DNA of 64,000 nt from Centropus unirufus (Eukaryota > Chordata > Aves > Cuculiformes > Centropidae). A program made the translations under genes and the position numbers. Within the stretch, counting starts at the first letter, position 1; each line of letters starts with the position of its first letter. The notes below the pieces were generated by a model. That model was not told the origin of the DNA and did not search any database. It saw nothing but the letters and a program-made list of their open reading frames with translations. Location: the NCBI GenBank assembly GCA_013397695.1, contig VYZI01000054.1:62001-126000 (forward strand). The letters run 5' to 3'. Of the stretch, positions 13,366-25,886 are shown one piece after another.

Positions 13366-13889
13366 GTAAGAACAAGGATTGATTTACAGTGCATTGTTGT
13401 TCACGTGCATTTTTAGGAAGAAGTTCCTGGGACAGAAGGGGGCAGCATAGGAAGCCCATGTTGCTCTGACAACCCACCCCTATCAACAAAGCATGCCCAG
13501 CCCTTACTTCTCCAGCTGAAGGGTTTCTGCTGGCATATCCCATCTTAAGTTCAGGCCATCCAGCTGCAGCTCTGGCAGGCTCCCCTTTTTCTGAAGCAGT
13601 TTACATGAGGAATACTAGGAACATGAGGCTAGGAAGGTGATGAAGACCAGCAGATGCAGAGGGGTTTCAGCAGCTTCCCAGAAAGCTCACGGTGCATCAT
13701 GGACCTGCTCTCCATCTCTGCAGCATTGAGGACACAGTTCAGTTTCTGCTTTGAATGCCACCTGTTATTCCTGATTTATGCCTGTGGGATTCACAAGCTA
13801 TCTTGCTGACCATCCTACGGTATTGGAATTAGAAGGTCCTAGGCCCACTTTCTATTGATTTCACTGCTCCCAGAGACCAGTTCTCATCT

Positions 13890-14100
13890 TCTTCATTATG
13901 TCTCTGGCAGAAGTTTTATTAATGCAAAATGAATATCCCTCTGGAAAATGAAGTCCAGAAATTAATAATGAATTAAAACAACTTGCCACAGGCATCGCTA
14001 ATGAACTCTTTGTCTGTGTGGCTCACATGAAAGGAGGTCATTGCTCAGCCGTTCCCATCACGAAAAGCAAGCAGATTAACCATTAACATTGAGCGTGTGG
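13890..14100. promoter_or_regulatory. Candidate conserved non-coding element
   Basis: AT-rich segment with clustered homeodomain-like TAAT sites (attaatgcaaaatgaatat, attaataatgaattaaaac, gctaatgaac) and an octamer-like TAATGCAAAATG. It looks like enhancer DNA, but conservation cannot be seen from one sequence. Confidence 0.3.
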
Positions 14101-17100
14101 CTCTCCTGAGACAGCAGGGTGGGTTGCGGCTTAGATTGTGCTTGGCAGCATTTATCTCCACTCTGCAGGTTTGTGTTGAAGAGTTTTTGCTACCTGGAGA
14201 TGACATCTTCCTCTTCTCCCCTCTTAAAACTGAGGTTGCCCATCTGTGTTAGGAGAACACTGGCTCGTCCCACTGGGAAGGACAATAACCTTGCAGAGCT
14301 TAACAGGAAAGCAGAAAGTAATCTTGGAGGGGACAAGCAGGGCTTAACTTCACTGCCATAAGCCTCTTCAGCGATGCTGGCCCAGTAACTAACCTGGCAC
14401 CATTCCAGTGCTGGGTCTGCATCTATTGTTCTTTATCCCTTATCTTGCAAGACAAAGGGTTATCCTCCCTTATCTGCTACAGCAGGCTTTGGAGGAGACC
14501 CCAGGCAAGGGCAGTGGAGATCATGTCCATGTTGAGCCCTGGTCAGGACGGGGCTGTGCTGGGAGAGGAGCAGCAGCCACTGGGCAGAATAGAAAGGAAG
14601 GCTGTCACATCATGCCAACGCCAGGCTTGTTCAGCAGCCAGGTCTTGCTCAGCAGAAACAGGAGGGCCACAGGCTGCATTTACCCATGATGCCTGGAGAG
14701 CCTGGCAAAAGACAGGGGCCTTCAGGTGCTGCTGGCGACTCGGTGCGTGGGGCTGGATGCTGCAGGGCATGGGGCAAGGGACAGTAGGCATCGCTTCTCC
14801 ATTATGTGGATGCATTTCACTCTCGGTTCAGTGACCCTTTTGACAGTGCTGGCTGGGTGAAACTGAGGGACCCATCACTGACCCATGTCTACAGGCAGCA
14901 CGTTTCGCATCAGCCATTTATTGCTCTGTTCTTCTTTCTTCCAAAATACAAAAGCCCTTCATTTTCCTTTCAAGTGCCTAACTCCAGCTTGGCAAAAAGC
15001 AGCTGTGTTTGAGGCATGCATTTTCATCACCCTTCCCCACCCTTGCCCTCTCAGGTGGGACACCCAGCAAGGCTGATTGATGTCTTGTTTCCTTGCCTGG
15101 CAGCACAATTGCCTCTTTATCAAATAACTGAGTCACCCCAGGGCTGTGGAAGCCAGGCAGTGCCAGCCACATATGTGGCAGTGCACCTGCAACGCACACC
15201 ATCATGGGGTTACCCAGATCCACCTCCACCAATTGCCCCACCAGTGGTTCTGGTCACAGAGGGATCAGTCCCTCCCTACACCCATCTCTGGTCCCGCATT
15301 CCCACCCTTCCTCTTGTGGTAGTGCTGGGCTGGACGAATCCCTTTCTGCTGTGGAGAGATTTTGGCTTGGTTGGGAGAGAAAAGAGCAGGGAGGCTTAGG
15401 CAGGAGTGAGGAAAAAACAAGTCTTAGGCTCTCAAACTGCAAACTGACTGAAAGAAAAGTCCCTCTCCCTCTTTCAAAAGTTTATTTGTTTGTCTGTTTG
15501 TATACCGAAAACTCATCCAATACCCTCAATAAGTACCTGAAATACCTTCACAGTCTTATCCTCTTCATCACAGTATCTGGGTACCTCATAAGACAGACTG
15601 TAGCTTGCTGGCAAAATAAGCTCTGGCAAAAGGAGGTTCGTGTTACAGGAGACAGGGACACTGGAAATGTCCAACCCACCCAGCACAATGCCAGGAGAGA
15701 AGCATCTGAGAAACCTCCAAAGAGTCTGGTGTAGCTGATGTGTTCTCTGCTTGGGTCCCTGATGGTACTGAAGGGACAAAGAGCGGGGCCACAGCCCCAC
15801 ACCAGGTCTGCTCTGCTCTGAGCACTGTTTAGGACCTGGCTCAGGAGTCTGAGAAAGGCAAAGCAGCAGGGAGCCCAGACATAGCAGAGACGGTTGTGCC
15901 TGAGAAGTTATGCTCAGGAATTAAAATGAAGCTTGTTGCAAACCACCTGTTTGTTATCTGCCAGGCTGCTCTTCCTACACAGCAACTTATCTCATATTCA
16001 GAGGCTGCTTTAAGCCAGTGCTGCATTTAGGCACAGCCTTTGCTTCTTTCTTTGCTGGCATGACCTAGAAACCCCCCTTGATGGGGTGCACAAAGACCAG
16101 GATGGATATTGCTGGTAACTACTTTGGGATGTAGCAGGCAGACATTAATTTGGGAATTAAGTACAAATCATGTATTTTTTCACCACCAGCTGTGTTTGTA
16201 TTTACAGGACAGGACAGTCAATTAGGACAGCAGGGATCTTGGGTCTCCACCACCCATTTTAAGCACCGCATCATCATTTAATCTCCATTTAACAAAGGTT
16301 CTTGTCTGGGGTAACTGACCCAGCTGCTTGGCAGACTCACTGGGGCAGCCAAGGCTGCAGACAGCTTTATTTTCATTGAGGTTTGCAGCACGGAGATTTG
16401 TAGACCAAATCTTATGAGCAGTCACCAGGGAACACTGTGGAGGTCTCTAACCCTAGCTGCGCTAGTGCTGCTGTGATCATCGCAGCTCTGGAGCCATTGC
16501 AGGCTGGGGAATAACAGGCTGCATCTACCTGGATTCTTTGTATCTCCTTTTCCTAGCAGTGATAGTTGGGACAAGAGCACTGCTATAGCCAAGATTTCCA
16601 TTTCCCAGTACAGGTGCTTAGCAGAGCTGGTGGAAATTCATACACAGAAGAAAAGGAAGCATTAGACTTAAAAGTCAAATCAGATTTTCCAAAAAAGGCA
16701 GAATTGCCCCAATGGTGAACAGTTGATACAGTGACCCTTCAGTGAATGGGGTGAACAGTTTCTTGAAGCTTGGCTTTTATGCTCTTACAGTGTGTATTTT
16801 GAAAGTGTGTGTTGCTCTCCTCTCTTTCCTTCCAAGTGCCTCAATATGAGGGCATATCCTTACCCCTAAATGACAAGCAATACTGAAGGGAAAATTATTT
16901 TATTCTGTCATTTACTTCTCATTTGGTCTTGTCACATCCTATCTTCTGGCACTACGTATTCTCTTACTGTCATGAGCATGTATTTGTGCTATGTGTAAGA
17001 GAGTGGGGGTCTGAAATGGGATTGCAAATGTCCTTGATGAAAAGCTTTAACAACTAAAATTATTAGAGAGGCATGAGTGAGTTGGTCATGGCAGGTCTGA

Positions 17101-17367
17101 ACCCTGGCAGGCAGCAGGTCATCTGTCTGCGGAGACATTAAGTACTGAAGAGGTCAGAATTGGCAGTTTTTTAGTATTTACCTAGGAGGGAAACTACCGC
17201 TCATTTCAAGGAGCTAATGTTGCGTGCAGATTTAGCTTGAACACCAGAGGGAACATAAAAGCAACAGCAGTCAAGTACCTTCACGGATAGCATTTCCCTC
17301 CAGAAGCACAGCACAATTCTATCCAATTTCTCCTCATTAATCACTTTCTCTCATTCTTGTTTTCCAG

Positions 17368-17462
17368 CCAAAGCTTTTGGCCAAGGAGTTGCTTGACTTG
17401 GTGGCATCTCATTTCAACCTGAAGGAGAAGGAGTACTTTGGAATTGCATTCACAGATGAAAC
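17368..17462 (+). CDS. FRMD4A: FRMD4A exon A: FERM F1 lobe segment
   Basis: This 95-nt exon opens after a pyrimidine tract ending TTTCCAG and ends before GTAAGT. It starts in phase 0 with a proline codon and encodes 31 full codons (PKLLAKELLDL, then VASHFNLKEKEYFGIAF, then TDE) plus the first two bases of a threonine codon. In the family this is the middle of the ubiquitin-like F1 lobe, which with F2 and F3 forms the clover-shaped membrane and partner-binding FERM module. The preceding family segment (the CQVHLLDD-type strand) was looked for upstream and not found, so the previous exon lies outside the window. Exon A ends in phase 2, so skipping it would break the frame. Confidence 0.95.
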
Positions 17463-20199
17463 GTAAGTGTGAGAAAAGACCTAAAAGGCAGCTCTAAGAT
17501 CATAGGAAATCTTGGCAGTTTTGTCCTAAGTGAAATGACCAGTGTAGACAACCTCTGTGCACCCCAAGGTGTTATACCAAGGCATAGGGAGTCACGGATG
17601 TCACATTGGAGCCTGCCCTGCACTACTTCTAAAAAAGGTTTGGAGGCCTCTCGTAGTGAATTAAGCATTGCTAGAGGTGCGCAGTGGCAGTAACAACACC
17701 TTCTTAATCCCATGTCGGGGAAGTTAGTGTCATTTGGCCTTGCCAAAAGTTTATCTTAAGCTCTCAAGGGCTTAAGATCCACTCACTGGTTCAAAATTAT
17801 TCCCAAAAATTATTCCCAAATTGGTGGAACTCTTCAGTTAAAGTGTTAATCAGTTTATTCACTCAAGCACACTTAAAAATAAAGATAATTTATTTCAAGG
17901 AAAGAAAAAAACATATAAAAGAATATTCTGTTATAATTTCTGATGCTTTAAGTCACAGATTAGATTTTCTTAAAAGAAGGAAAGAGAAAAGTGTAGGAAA
18001 GAAAGGGATTGCTAAATTTAAGATGAGCAAAAAGCATTTTTAAATATAAAATTGTCATTGTGTAAAGGATTTGGTCTTGCCAGGAATCACACAACGTTGT
18101 GGCTGAGCTAAACCAAAGGATGAAGTTCTGACAGCACAGCCACCTTTGGTGATGTTGGTTGTTTGCCTTGAACCTCAGCTCCCAGAGCCCTGGTATTACG
18201 GTAAAATTTGAGGCTTTGTTTCAAGACAGAACATTTCTACCCCCTGTTTACAACACAAATACAAAATTAGCCCTGGAGAAACATTAAAACTGCCAAATGC
18301 AATCATTGGTCCTAGACCGAACATTCAGTGATATTGCACAGCCCTTGATAGTTTTTTCCAGCTGCACATTTTTAATCCATTGTTAGTCTGTCCTGGGCAT
18401 ATGGATTGTGTCTTGCATGCATGCCCACCATTGCAATAGTTTTTTCTGTATATTAATCAGGAAAAGACATCTCACACCTATCGTGTTTTAAAAAAATCAA
18501 GATTTTTCAAGGCAATGGTGTGTTCACAGAACAGTGGGCTCGACGGTGCTGCTCTCATGAGGCACCTCCACTCTCCTGCTGAAGTAGCAGTGAAATGTAA
18601 AGTATCTGCTGGAATTCTGCTTTGGGTAATGAGGGGCTGCTCGGCAATTGCACGAACATGGACATATTCATCTCAGCAGTGGTTTTCCCTCTAAAACCAG
18701 TTCCTTTGGCAAGTGCCTGCCTTGGGCAGCCTGAGTCCATCTCTGGACACGGCTCCTGAGGTGGAAGGATGTTAGGCATTAGGCACATGCAGAAGCAGGA
18801 CCTGAATCAGAGGAGAGCCCAGAATCCATTTCATCCCACTGACATGAGCAGCTCAGTCCTGTAGCCCATCTCCAACCCAACACATATTAATGAGGTTGGC
18901 CCTCAAAGAAAGTGTGGCAGGAGGCACTGGCAACTTATAAAGCAGGAGGAGGAAATTACTCCTCACCAGGTTATTATTTCTTATTGGAGAGAGCAAGTAA
19001 ATCACTGAGTGCTGCCCAAGGGATGCAAGAAAGTCATGCAGGGAATTCAAAGCAGACTAAGAGATGAAAATGTTCCCTTTAACACTCCAAACAGAACAGG
19101 TTAAAAACAAGAGCCACATGTCAGACAGCAGGCAGATAGCAGCTGAGCCCGTCTCAACTCTCAGCTCCACTGAGTGGTCACAGGGCTCCCCTGGGAGGGC
19201 CAGGGAAACTAATGAGGAGGTGTCAGGAATCAGAGAGAGCCCAGCCTCCCCTGGGGCTTCCAGGTTTAACATCGACCAGTGTTAGCAGAGATCTGGGTTA
19301 GTGATGGGAGGAAGCACGAGAGGCTGACAGATTCTGCCGAGGGAGTGCTCAGAGATGTGCAGCAGATGCAGATGCATGCATCGTGTCTAGATGGGATTTC
19401 AAAGGGTAAGATGATGGCAACCACTCACTTGTCACCTTCATGACCTGTGCTCAAGATGGGTGCATTTTAGGAGATGCTCAGCCAGCCCAAATGAAATATT
19501 TGGGGGCATCCTCATTAAATCTGGTCAACACAACCCAACAACATGCCAGCAAGTCCCTAGCTGATATGAAGCTTGATCTGCAGCCTTTCTGCTGTCCCAG
19601 AGTGAGTCTGACCCTTGCACTGAGGCTTCATTAGTGCTGTGAAAATAAGCTTGACAAAAAATGATATATGGGTAATATTTCCTCTTTGGTTGTAAAAGGT
19701 TCTGAATGGAATTGGCACAAATAGCAATCATTTTATTTGACAGAACACCGTCAAAAAATGTACTTGTGGGCTTAGACTGGGTCTTGGAATTAGACACCCA
19801 ATACCACCTACAGAAAATAAGCTGGTGTGTCTGTACTGCTATTATTAACCTGCAATGTGAAATGAAAGTTAAGAAAAAATCTTTCCTTAATTTAGCACAA
19901 AAAGCAGTATCTTAAGGTGTGTTCACAGAGCACCTAACACAGCCCTCTAGCTGATATAGACCCGGCACTCAAAAAGAAAGCCTTTAATTCTGCACTGCAG
20001 ACCCTCAGGGATTTCCTTCTCTTCATTCTCCACCGAGTTTCCATGCACCTTACTTGAAAGGAACTCCTAACCAGCAAAAACAGAACAAACCAGGTTCGTA
20101 AATGTAGTCTGGGGTTGGCTAAATTGCAAGTTTAGAGAGAAGAAAGGCCACTAAAGTATTAAATCAATTCTTCTATTTAAAAGTAAAAGCTCTATGAGA

Positions 20200-20470
20200 G
20201 TAATTTATTTAGAAATGATTTGGACTGGGGATTTCCATTCATTAGTTGTGCTCTATCATGACAACCTGAGAAGAAAATCAATAAGAACAACCTTTGCGTT
20301 GGCGACTTAATAGTTTCTTGTGATAATATAGGGTCATTATGGCATTCAGCGGGAGTAAAACTAGATTGTCAGACTATTATGGAGGAGAGAATAACGCCTC
20401 CTATTTTAATGATCATAGGAACGCTTTATGGCGTGAGCCATTAACTGCAGGAGAGCACAAGTCAAAAGGA
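20200..20470. promoter_or_regulatory. Candidate conserved non-coding element
   Basis: Unique sequence that keeps isolated CpGs in an AT-rich setting (for example gcgttggcgacttaatag, ggcattcagcgggagt and taacgcctcc), with repeated att/taat sites. That pattern is common in constrained developmental enhancers. This is inference only. Confidence 0.3.
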
Positions 20471-23400
20471 TGGCCCTGCACAGCACGTGGGGCCACGCTT
20501 CACATGCAGCCTGAAGATCTGCATGCAAGTTGATAAAGAGTGGAAAGGAATGGGAAAAGGGCCTTTTTTTTTTAAGTTCGACTGACTCTGAATTTCGAGT
20601 AACTCCCTTTTCCTTCGGCACCAGCTCTTCCAGAGTTCACTCAGGGCAAGTGGTCAGAATGACTTTTCTGTTCACTGCAGATGTCCCATCTGGGTCACAG
20701 GCAGGTTTTCAGCATCCTTTACTTGTCTTTAGATGTGAGTCGCCTGCTCCATGGACAACTCCCAACTCTTGTATCCCACAGCCGCCCCTATCCACAAGCC
20801 CAGCCAAAAGCTGATCCAAACCCTCACCGGAGGGGAACCTGCAGAGCAGCTCCTTCAGCTTCTTCAGCTAGTTAATATGTAGGATAAAAACTGCAAGACG
20901 TTGAGGTTGTTATTATTTGTGTTAGAGAGTGTATTAAGGCAACAACAGACAGTGGCCTTGCTTAGCTCAGGACCCTATGGAAAGACATGCCAAGGTGAGA
21001 GTAGGAGAAGAGGGAGAACAGGATACCACTCTCCCCTGGAATACTCTCAAATCTCCAGAAATTTGGAGGGAACCTATAGGCACCCTGTAGCCATGTGGCA
21101 GAGCCAAGATGAGGGACCAGGTGTCTCACATCCTGGATGAACAGCCAGTCCAGTGCAGGGTGCAGCTCTCAGAATAATGTCCCGCTCTGGAACCAGACCA
21201 GTTCCTTTGTCACCAAGTCCATCGTTCTGCAAAATCAATTTAGGTAATTTTAGTTTAGCTGTAAAGCTGAACTCATACAGCTCCTTGAGCTTTGCACCCC
21301 CTTAAAAACATTTCTCTCAAAGGAGTAAGACCACAAATGGAAAAATTTGTGAGTTTAAAGAGAGAATTTGTTTCCATCATGATTGACGGAAATGTAAAAT
21401 AATTTATATGGTTTATATTTTGTGAACTAGTCTTTCTTAATGTCTATTCAACTCGACTTGATTTAGACACTGAAGGGGCTTGAGTTGTTTTGTTTGTCCA
21501 AATACCTATATAGGAAAAATCAATGTGGATCCACTTTTAAGAAAACTGGACACTAACCAGTAGAATTCCATAAACAGAACCACCTGGAGGCAAAGTACTG
21601 ATTGATGTACCGTTCTTTACTGAAAGCTGTAATAAAAGAAAACAGAACTGCTGCATGTAATCAACAATATGAACACTGGGCACCAAATCCATACTCTGTC
21701 TGCAACCTAAATGAACCTAGCTTCTTTTCCTAAAAGTGATTATGTATTTGTTATTGAGACATTAGTTTAACTGCCGACATGAGTACTGCCAGTGTAGAAA
21801 AGTTATCTAGCTTCCAATATTCAGCCTCCCATATAGATCACCTGAAACTGCTTGCACCATAATTTGTGAATAAACCCATATAAGTACCCAAATGAGCCAA
21901 TCTATGATGATAACAAAACAAAAGTTACTTTCTGTCTCTAAATTGAACCATGAAGGAAAGGCAGATTGACACAGGCATGCATGAATGGGATCCCAGTGAA
22001 ATCTGCCTAATCTGCTCCATGAAAACGGTCAAGATTACTACATGCCTCGGGTTATGTGCCCATACTTCTCCCCATCTTACATGGGATTGTGCTCCGTGCA
22101 TAGTTCTGCTGAAGACAGGAAGACAGCTTCCAGAGCAAAGTGCTTTGTGGTGGAACGGCATTGGAGTTTGGCTCCCTGGTAGCCCACATTCACAGCAGAT
22201 GCCAGTAACTCTTCACTGCTGCTGTTCTCTACGTGCCACACATGCACGCCTGAGGACAAGGAGTGAAGTGACAATGTGCAGTGCAGAAGCCCTCAGCGAT
22301 GAAAGACCATAAGTGGTAATTGAGTACAGTGAGCAGGTAGCTCCTGGCAGTGATTTAAGTGACCTTCCTTCACTGAAGGAGCTTTGAATTTAAGCTCCAT
22401 GCAGATGAGAGTAATGAAACCCTTCAACCCAATAACTCAGTGGCAATTAAATGTGTTATTCAATACTTACCCTGGTATACATGTACCACATAAATGTGTG
22501 ATCTGGTATGCATACATATATGCGTATATTCTTTTTGCACTGATTATATCAAACAGTTTCTCAAGATAAAATGCAGTGCGAATGAAAAGGGCAAGTCTTT
22601 CAAAATAAGAAACACCTTGAAGTGAATTATTGTTCTGTGTACCAGGGCTTCTCAAACCTTCATTGTACATATAAGGTAAACCCAGACATTTCTGTTGAAT
22701 AAACATAGAGGTAGACAGTAAGCCCCTTGTCAACAAATCAGTCTTGGTGGGAACCAGTGTGTAATGCCATCAACTGCTGGTGACTGCTGTTTTGGTAATA
22801 CAAATGTAGCTGGACAGGTTCAGGATAGGATGTCAGGGTTGGTGTGGCTTTTTCTTGCTCTGACAGTGTTTTATACCTTGGCCTATATGGATAAATGCTC
22901 ATTTTGTACTTTGGCTGGGAATGGGTGAGCATGTCTAGTACCAATCCCCATGCTGTGGCCTTCACAGTTAAATTCAGCCTTTCTGAATCCTGTTAAAATA
23001 AGCATAACAGGACATCAGAATAAATAAAAAAATGGGGAAAAGCAGATTTCAAGAAGGGGTTATGCAGTGGAAAATGTAGACACCTCCAATTTTGGGTGCC
23101 CAACTGAGAATCTCCCAGCAGAGTTTATTTTCTGACAGCCTAGAGCATCTATCTTCTAAAAACCAAGCCTTGTTAAAGCACACATCTGTGCTGAACAGCA
23201 GGGCACCATGCAGGGATCCCACACTACCACTGGGCAATTGCATCCCAGCAGCAGAAAGGATGGAGGGAAACCCCACTGCGCTGCATGCCCAGCTACAGAG
23301 CCTGCGGAGAAGAATGCCCATACACCCAGCCCTGTTAACAAGACCATCCTCATCCTTGAGCCCTCACCCCATCCTAACTCCTGATCCCAGGTGGTATCAC

Positions 23401-23594
23401 TGCACAGCACTGTCCCAGGCTGGGCAGACTCACTCCCATCACACATACTGCAATAGAGGGCTTGAAATTCTGCATTACGTCACCCCTTTCTAGTGGCCAC
23501 ACTGCTGGTAAATCTGTGCCCCTAAAAGACAGTTCAAGGTGTCCTTTACCTAGAAAAAAAAAATAGAGAAAATTTTTTTTTAAAATCTTTATCT

Positions 23595-23921
23595 CAAAGG
23601 GGACCTACAAGAAAGCTGGGGAGGGGCTCTTTATCAGGGAGTGCAGGGACAGAATGAAGGATAATGGTTGGAAGCTGAAAGAGGAGGAATTTAGAATAGA
23701 TATTAGAAGAATTTTTTTACTATAAGGGTAGTCAGGCACAGGAACCGGCTGCCCAGGGAAGTTGTGTGTGCCCCCATCCCTGGAAGTGTTCAAGGCCAGG
23801 CTGGGTGGGGCCTTGAGCAACCTGGTCCAATGGAAAGTGTCCCTGCCCGTGGAAGGAGGAATGGAACTGGATGGTCTTAATGGATCCTTCCAAGCCAAAC
23901 TATTCTCTGATTCCGTGATCT
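23595..23921 (+). mobile_element. CR1 LINE fragment, plus strand
   Basis: A 5'-truncated CR1 3' end. Recognisable blocks are 'ggggctctttatcaggga', 'ggctgcccagggaagttgt', 'tggaagtgttcaaggccagg' and 'ggaactggatggtctt', ending in a degenerate TATTCTCTGATTCCGTGATCT tail. It is the same subfamily type as the copy at 35779-36090. Confidence 0.92.
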
Positions 23922-24937
23922 AAAGCAAAAAAACTGAGTCAAAGTTAAAATATCTTGGATAGAAACACACAGGCATCTAGAGCAGGGTGTAAAAAACCCT
24001 TTTTGTACACTGAACGATGTCTATGATGGATTTGAAAAGCCCCAGCTCCACAAGTCTCACTTGTGCATAGTTCCAACTTGGTACTCTTGCAGAATAGATG
24101 CAAAGCCAGCTTAAAATAAATGCCTGACTTCTGTATAGAAAAATCCGAGGTGAGATAGCTTCTCACACATAGATGAATGGAGCTTACACACTGCAGAGAT
24201 GAATGGAGCTCACAAGTAATTTTGAACCCCTTAGAGAACACCAAGCCGCACACTGTGCTAAGGTGAAGATGTACAGTAGTCCCAAGGCAGCCCAAAACTT
24301 CCTGGGCTTGAAGGTCCCCGAGTTGCCCATCCTCCTCTGCATCTACCTAAGCTGGGGCAGCTGTACAGAAATTCAGATTCAGAACCCAGGTGATTCAAAG
24401 CCTCCTGAAATTACTACTTTGCCCTTTATGTATTTTTCTAGAAAAATAATCGGGGAGGGAGATCTACTAACTTGGTTACATTGCTAAAGAGGTGTTGTTG
24501 CTTACTTTCCAAAGCGGGGTTTCATTTACCCAAAGCATGTGAATTGCTAAGGGATAATGGGCAGAGCCTTGTGAAAGCTGGGTGTTTTTGTTGACAGGGA
24601 ACATTGCTAAGCCTTGTGGCAACTGTAGAAGTTAATTTTTTGCTTTTTTAAAAAAAAAAAAACCCAACAAAAACAACAACCTTTCCCCCTTTCCTTTTTT
24701 TTTCGTTTTTTGGGTGGAATAAAGAATTATTCTTGAGCATTAGCATAAGCTGGCAAATAGGCACTGGAACAGAGATCAGGATATCTTCCATTTCCTGTCA
24801 TTTGCTGCAAGATTTCCCCCAAAATCACTTCAGTTCTCTCTCCTCTTGCCTGTCTAGACAGAAGAGTGCTGCAAGCAAAGGCCATCTCTCCCTCAGAAAT
24901 CTGGTCTAACTGAAATCAACAACAATACACTCACAGG

Positions 24938-25000
24938 ATTCAGCCCTAGCATCACTGAAGGCAACAGCAAAATTCCCAATGGCCTCAGTGGGGTCTGAAT
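24938..25000. repeat. Imperfect palindrome, probable old amniote repeat
   Basis: The left arm (24938-24963, attcagccc...actgaaggc) pairs with the right arm (24978-25000, ggcctcagtggggtctgaat) around a loop of about 15 bases. The layout 'actgaag...caatggcctcagtgg' resembles a dispersed palindromic repeat common in reptile and bird DNA. The family name is not certain. Confidence 0.5.
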
Positions 25001-25793
25001 TTTACCCTCTGGATTTCCATAGGGCCTAATTCAACAGGGCCTTTATCGCAGTTGGGGATTGAAGTGGCCCTGTAACAAAAATAATGTTATTTATAAATAC
25101 CTCTCTCATGCACCCAGTGCTCTACAATGTGGGGAATGTGACAAAGAACAGAGCTCCTGCCCAGGAAAGCTTCCAGCAGCAAGGCACAAATGGATAAATT
25201 ATAGGAGAAAGTAATAGTGACAGGTACCATCTAGGCAAAAGAAAAGCAGCGTGTGGTAATTGGAGCTGGAATGCTTCATGGAGCAGCTGTTTTTCCGGAG
25301 CTAGCCGAAGGAGGAAAAACGAAGGCTGGGTAAACCTAGAGAGGCTATTGCAGGCACGTAGGTGTAAATAAACTGTCTGAGGCTGTGGTGTCAGGTTTAG
25401 CCTAGAGTGAAATATTACAGGAGTTGAGGAAGCTCTTAACAATAAGGATTTCTAATGAAAATCTTGACAGACTTTTAATGATACAACTGCTCCAGGGGGT
25501 TGTAATAAAAAGGTGAAGCTCATAACATTTTGGGCTGTCCTGCCTGCTTGATGCTGCCAGCTTTCACGTGACAGATTGAACTTTAGCTGTTCAATTCCCA
25601 GACTGAAATGTTGCCAGGATGATATCGCCTCCACTTCTCAAATATTTACAGTGTATTTTTCAAATATCATGCAATAGCCAACAGCAAATAGCACTCTCTT
25701 TGGTTCATCTTTTGTAAAACCTCAGAACTCATTGAAATGAGTAGCGTGAAACCTCTTTGATGACGGACTCAAAACTCTCTCTTCTTTTGCCAG

Positions 25794-25886
25794 GGGACAC
25801 TTGAACTGGCTTCAGCTGGACCGCCGGGTGCTGGAACATGACTTCCCGAAAAAGTCAGGACCAGTTGTTTTGTACTTCTGTGTCAG
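25794..25886 (+). CDS. FRMD4A: FRMD4A exon B: end of FERM F1 lobe
   Basis: This 93-nt exon follows TTTTGCCAG and ends at GTAAGT. Its first base completes the threonine begun in exon A. Thirty codons follow, from GHLNWLQLDRRVLEHDF to PKKSGPVVLYFCV, and the last two bases start an arginine codon. The sequence is the C-terminal half of the F1 ubiquitin-like fold and the linker into F2. FRMD4B, as I recall it, differs here (QQNWLQLDHRVLDHD), which supports FRMD4A. The exon is 93 nt and phase 2 at both ends, so it could be skipped without a frameshift, although the loss would damage the F1 lobe. Confidence 0.96.

Larger units (their letters stand above)
1..17367 (+). other. Upstream intron or 5' flank of FRMD4A
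   Basis: No exon of FRMD4A or of another gene could be supported here. The stretch holds two CR1 fragments (about 4755-5249 plus and 12752-13365 minus), an expanded hexamer array, a 118-bp duplicated segment (2418-2535 and 4172-4289), an A+G-rich degenerate repeat (8125-8200) and a homeodomain-site-rich segment (13890-14100). The first 500 bases include a mildly CpG-bearing block near 230-370. The short open frames look like chance. Since exon A is internal, most of this is probably intron of FRMD4A, whose 5' introns are very long in other vertebrates. Confidence 0.75.
17463..25793 (+). other. FRMD4A intron between exons A and B
   Basis: About 8.3 kb, GTAAGT to GCCAG. It contains a CR1 fragment at 23595-23921, an imperfect palindrome typical of old amniote repeats at 24938-25000, an A-rich then T-rich low-complexity stretch near 24640-24710, and a CpG-retaining segment at 20200-20470 that looks like a conserved non-coding element. 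I saw no other gene in it. Confidence 0.9.
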
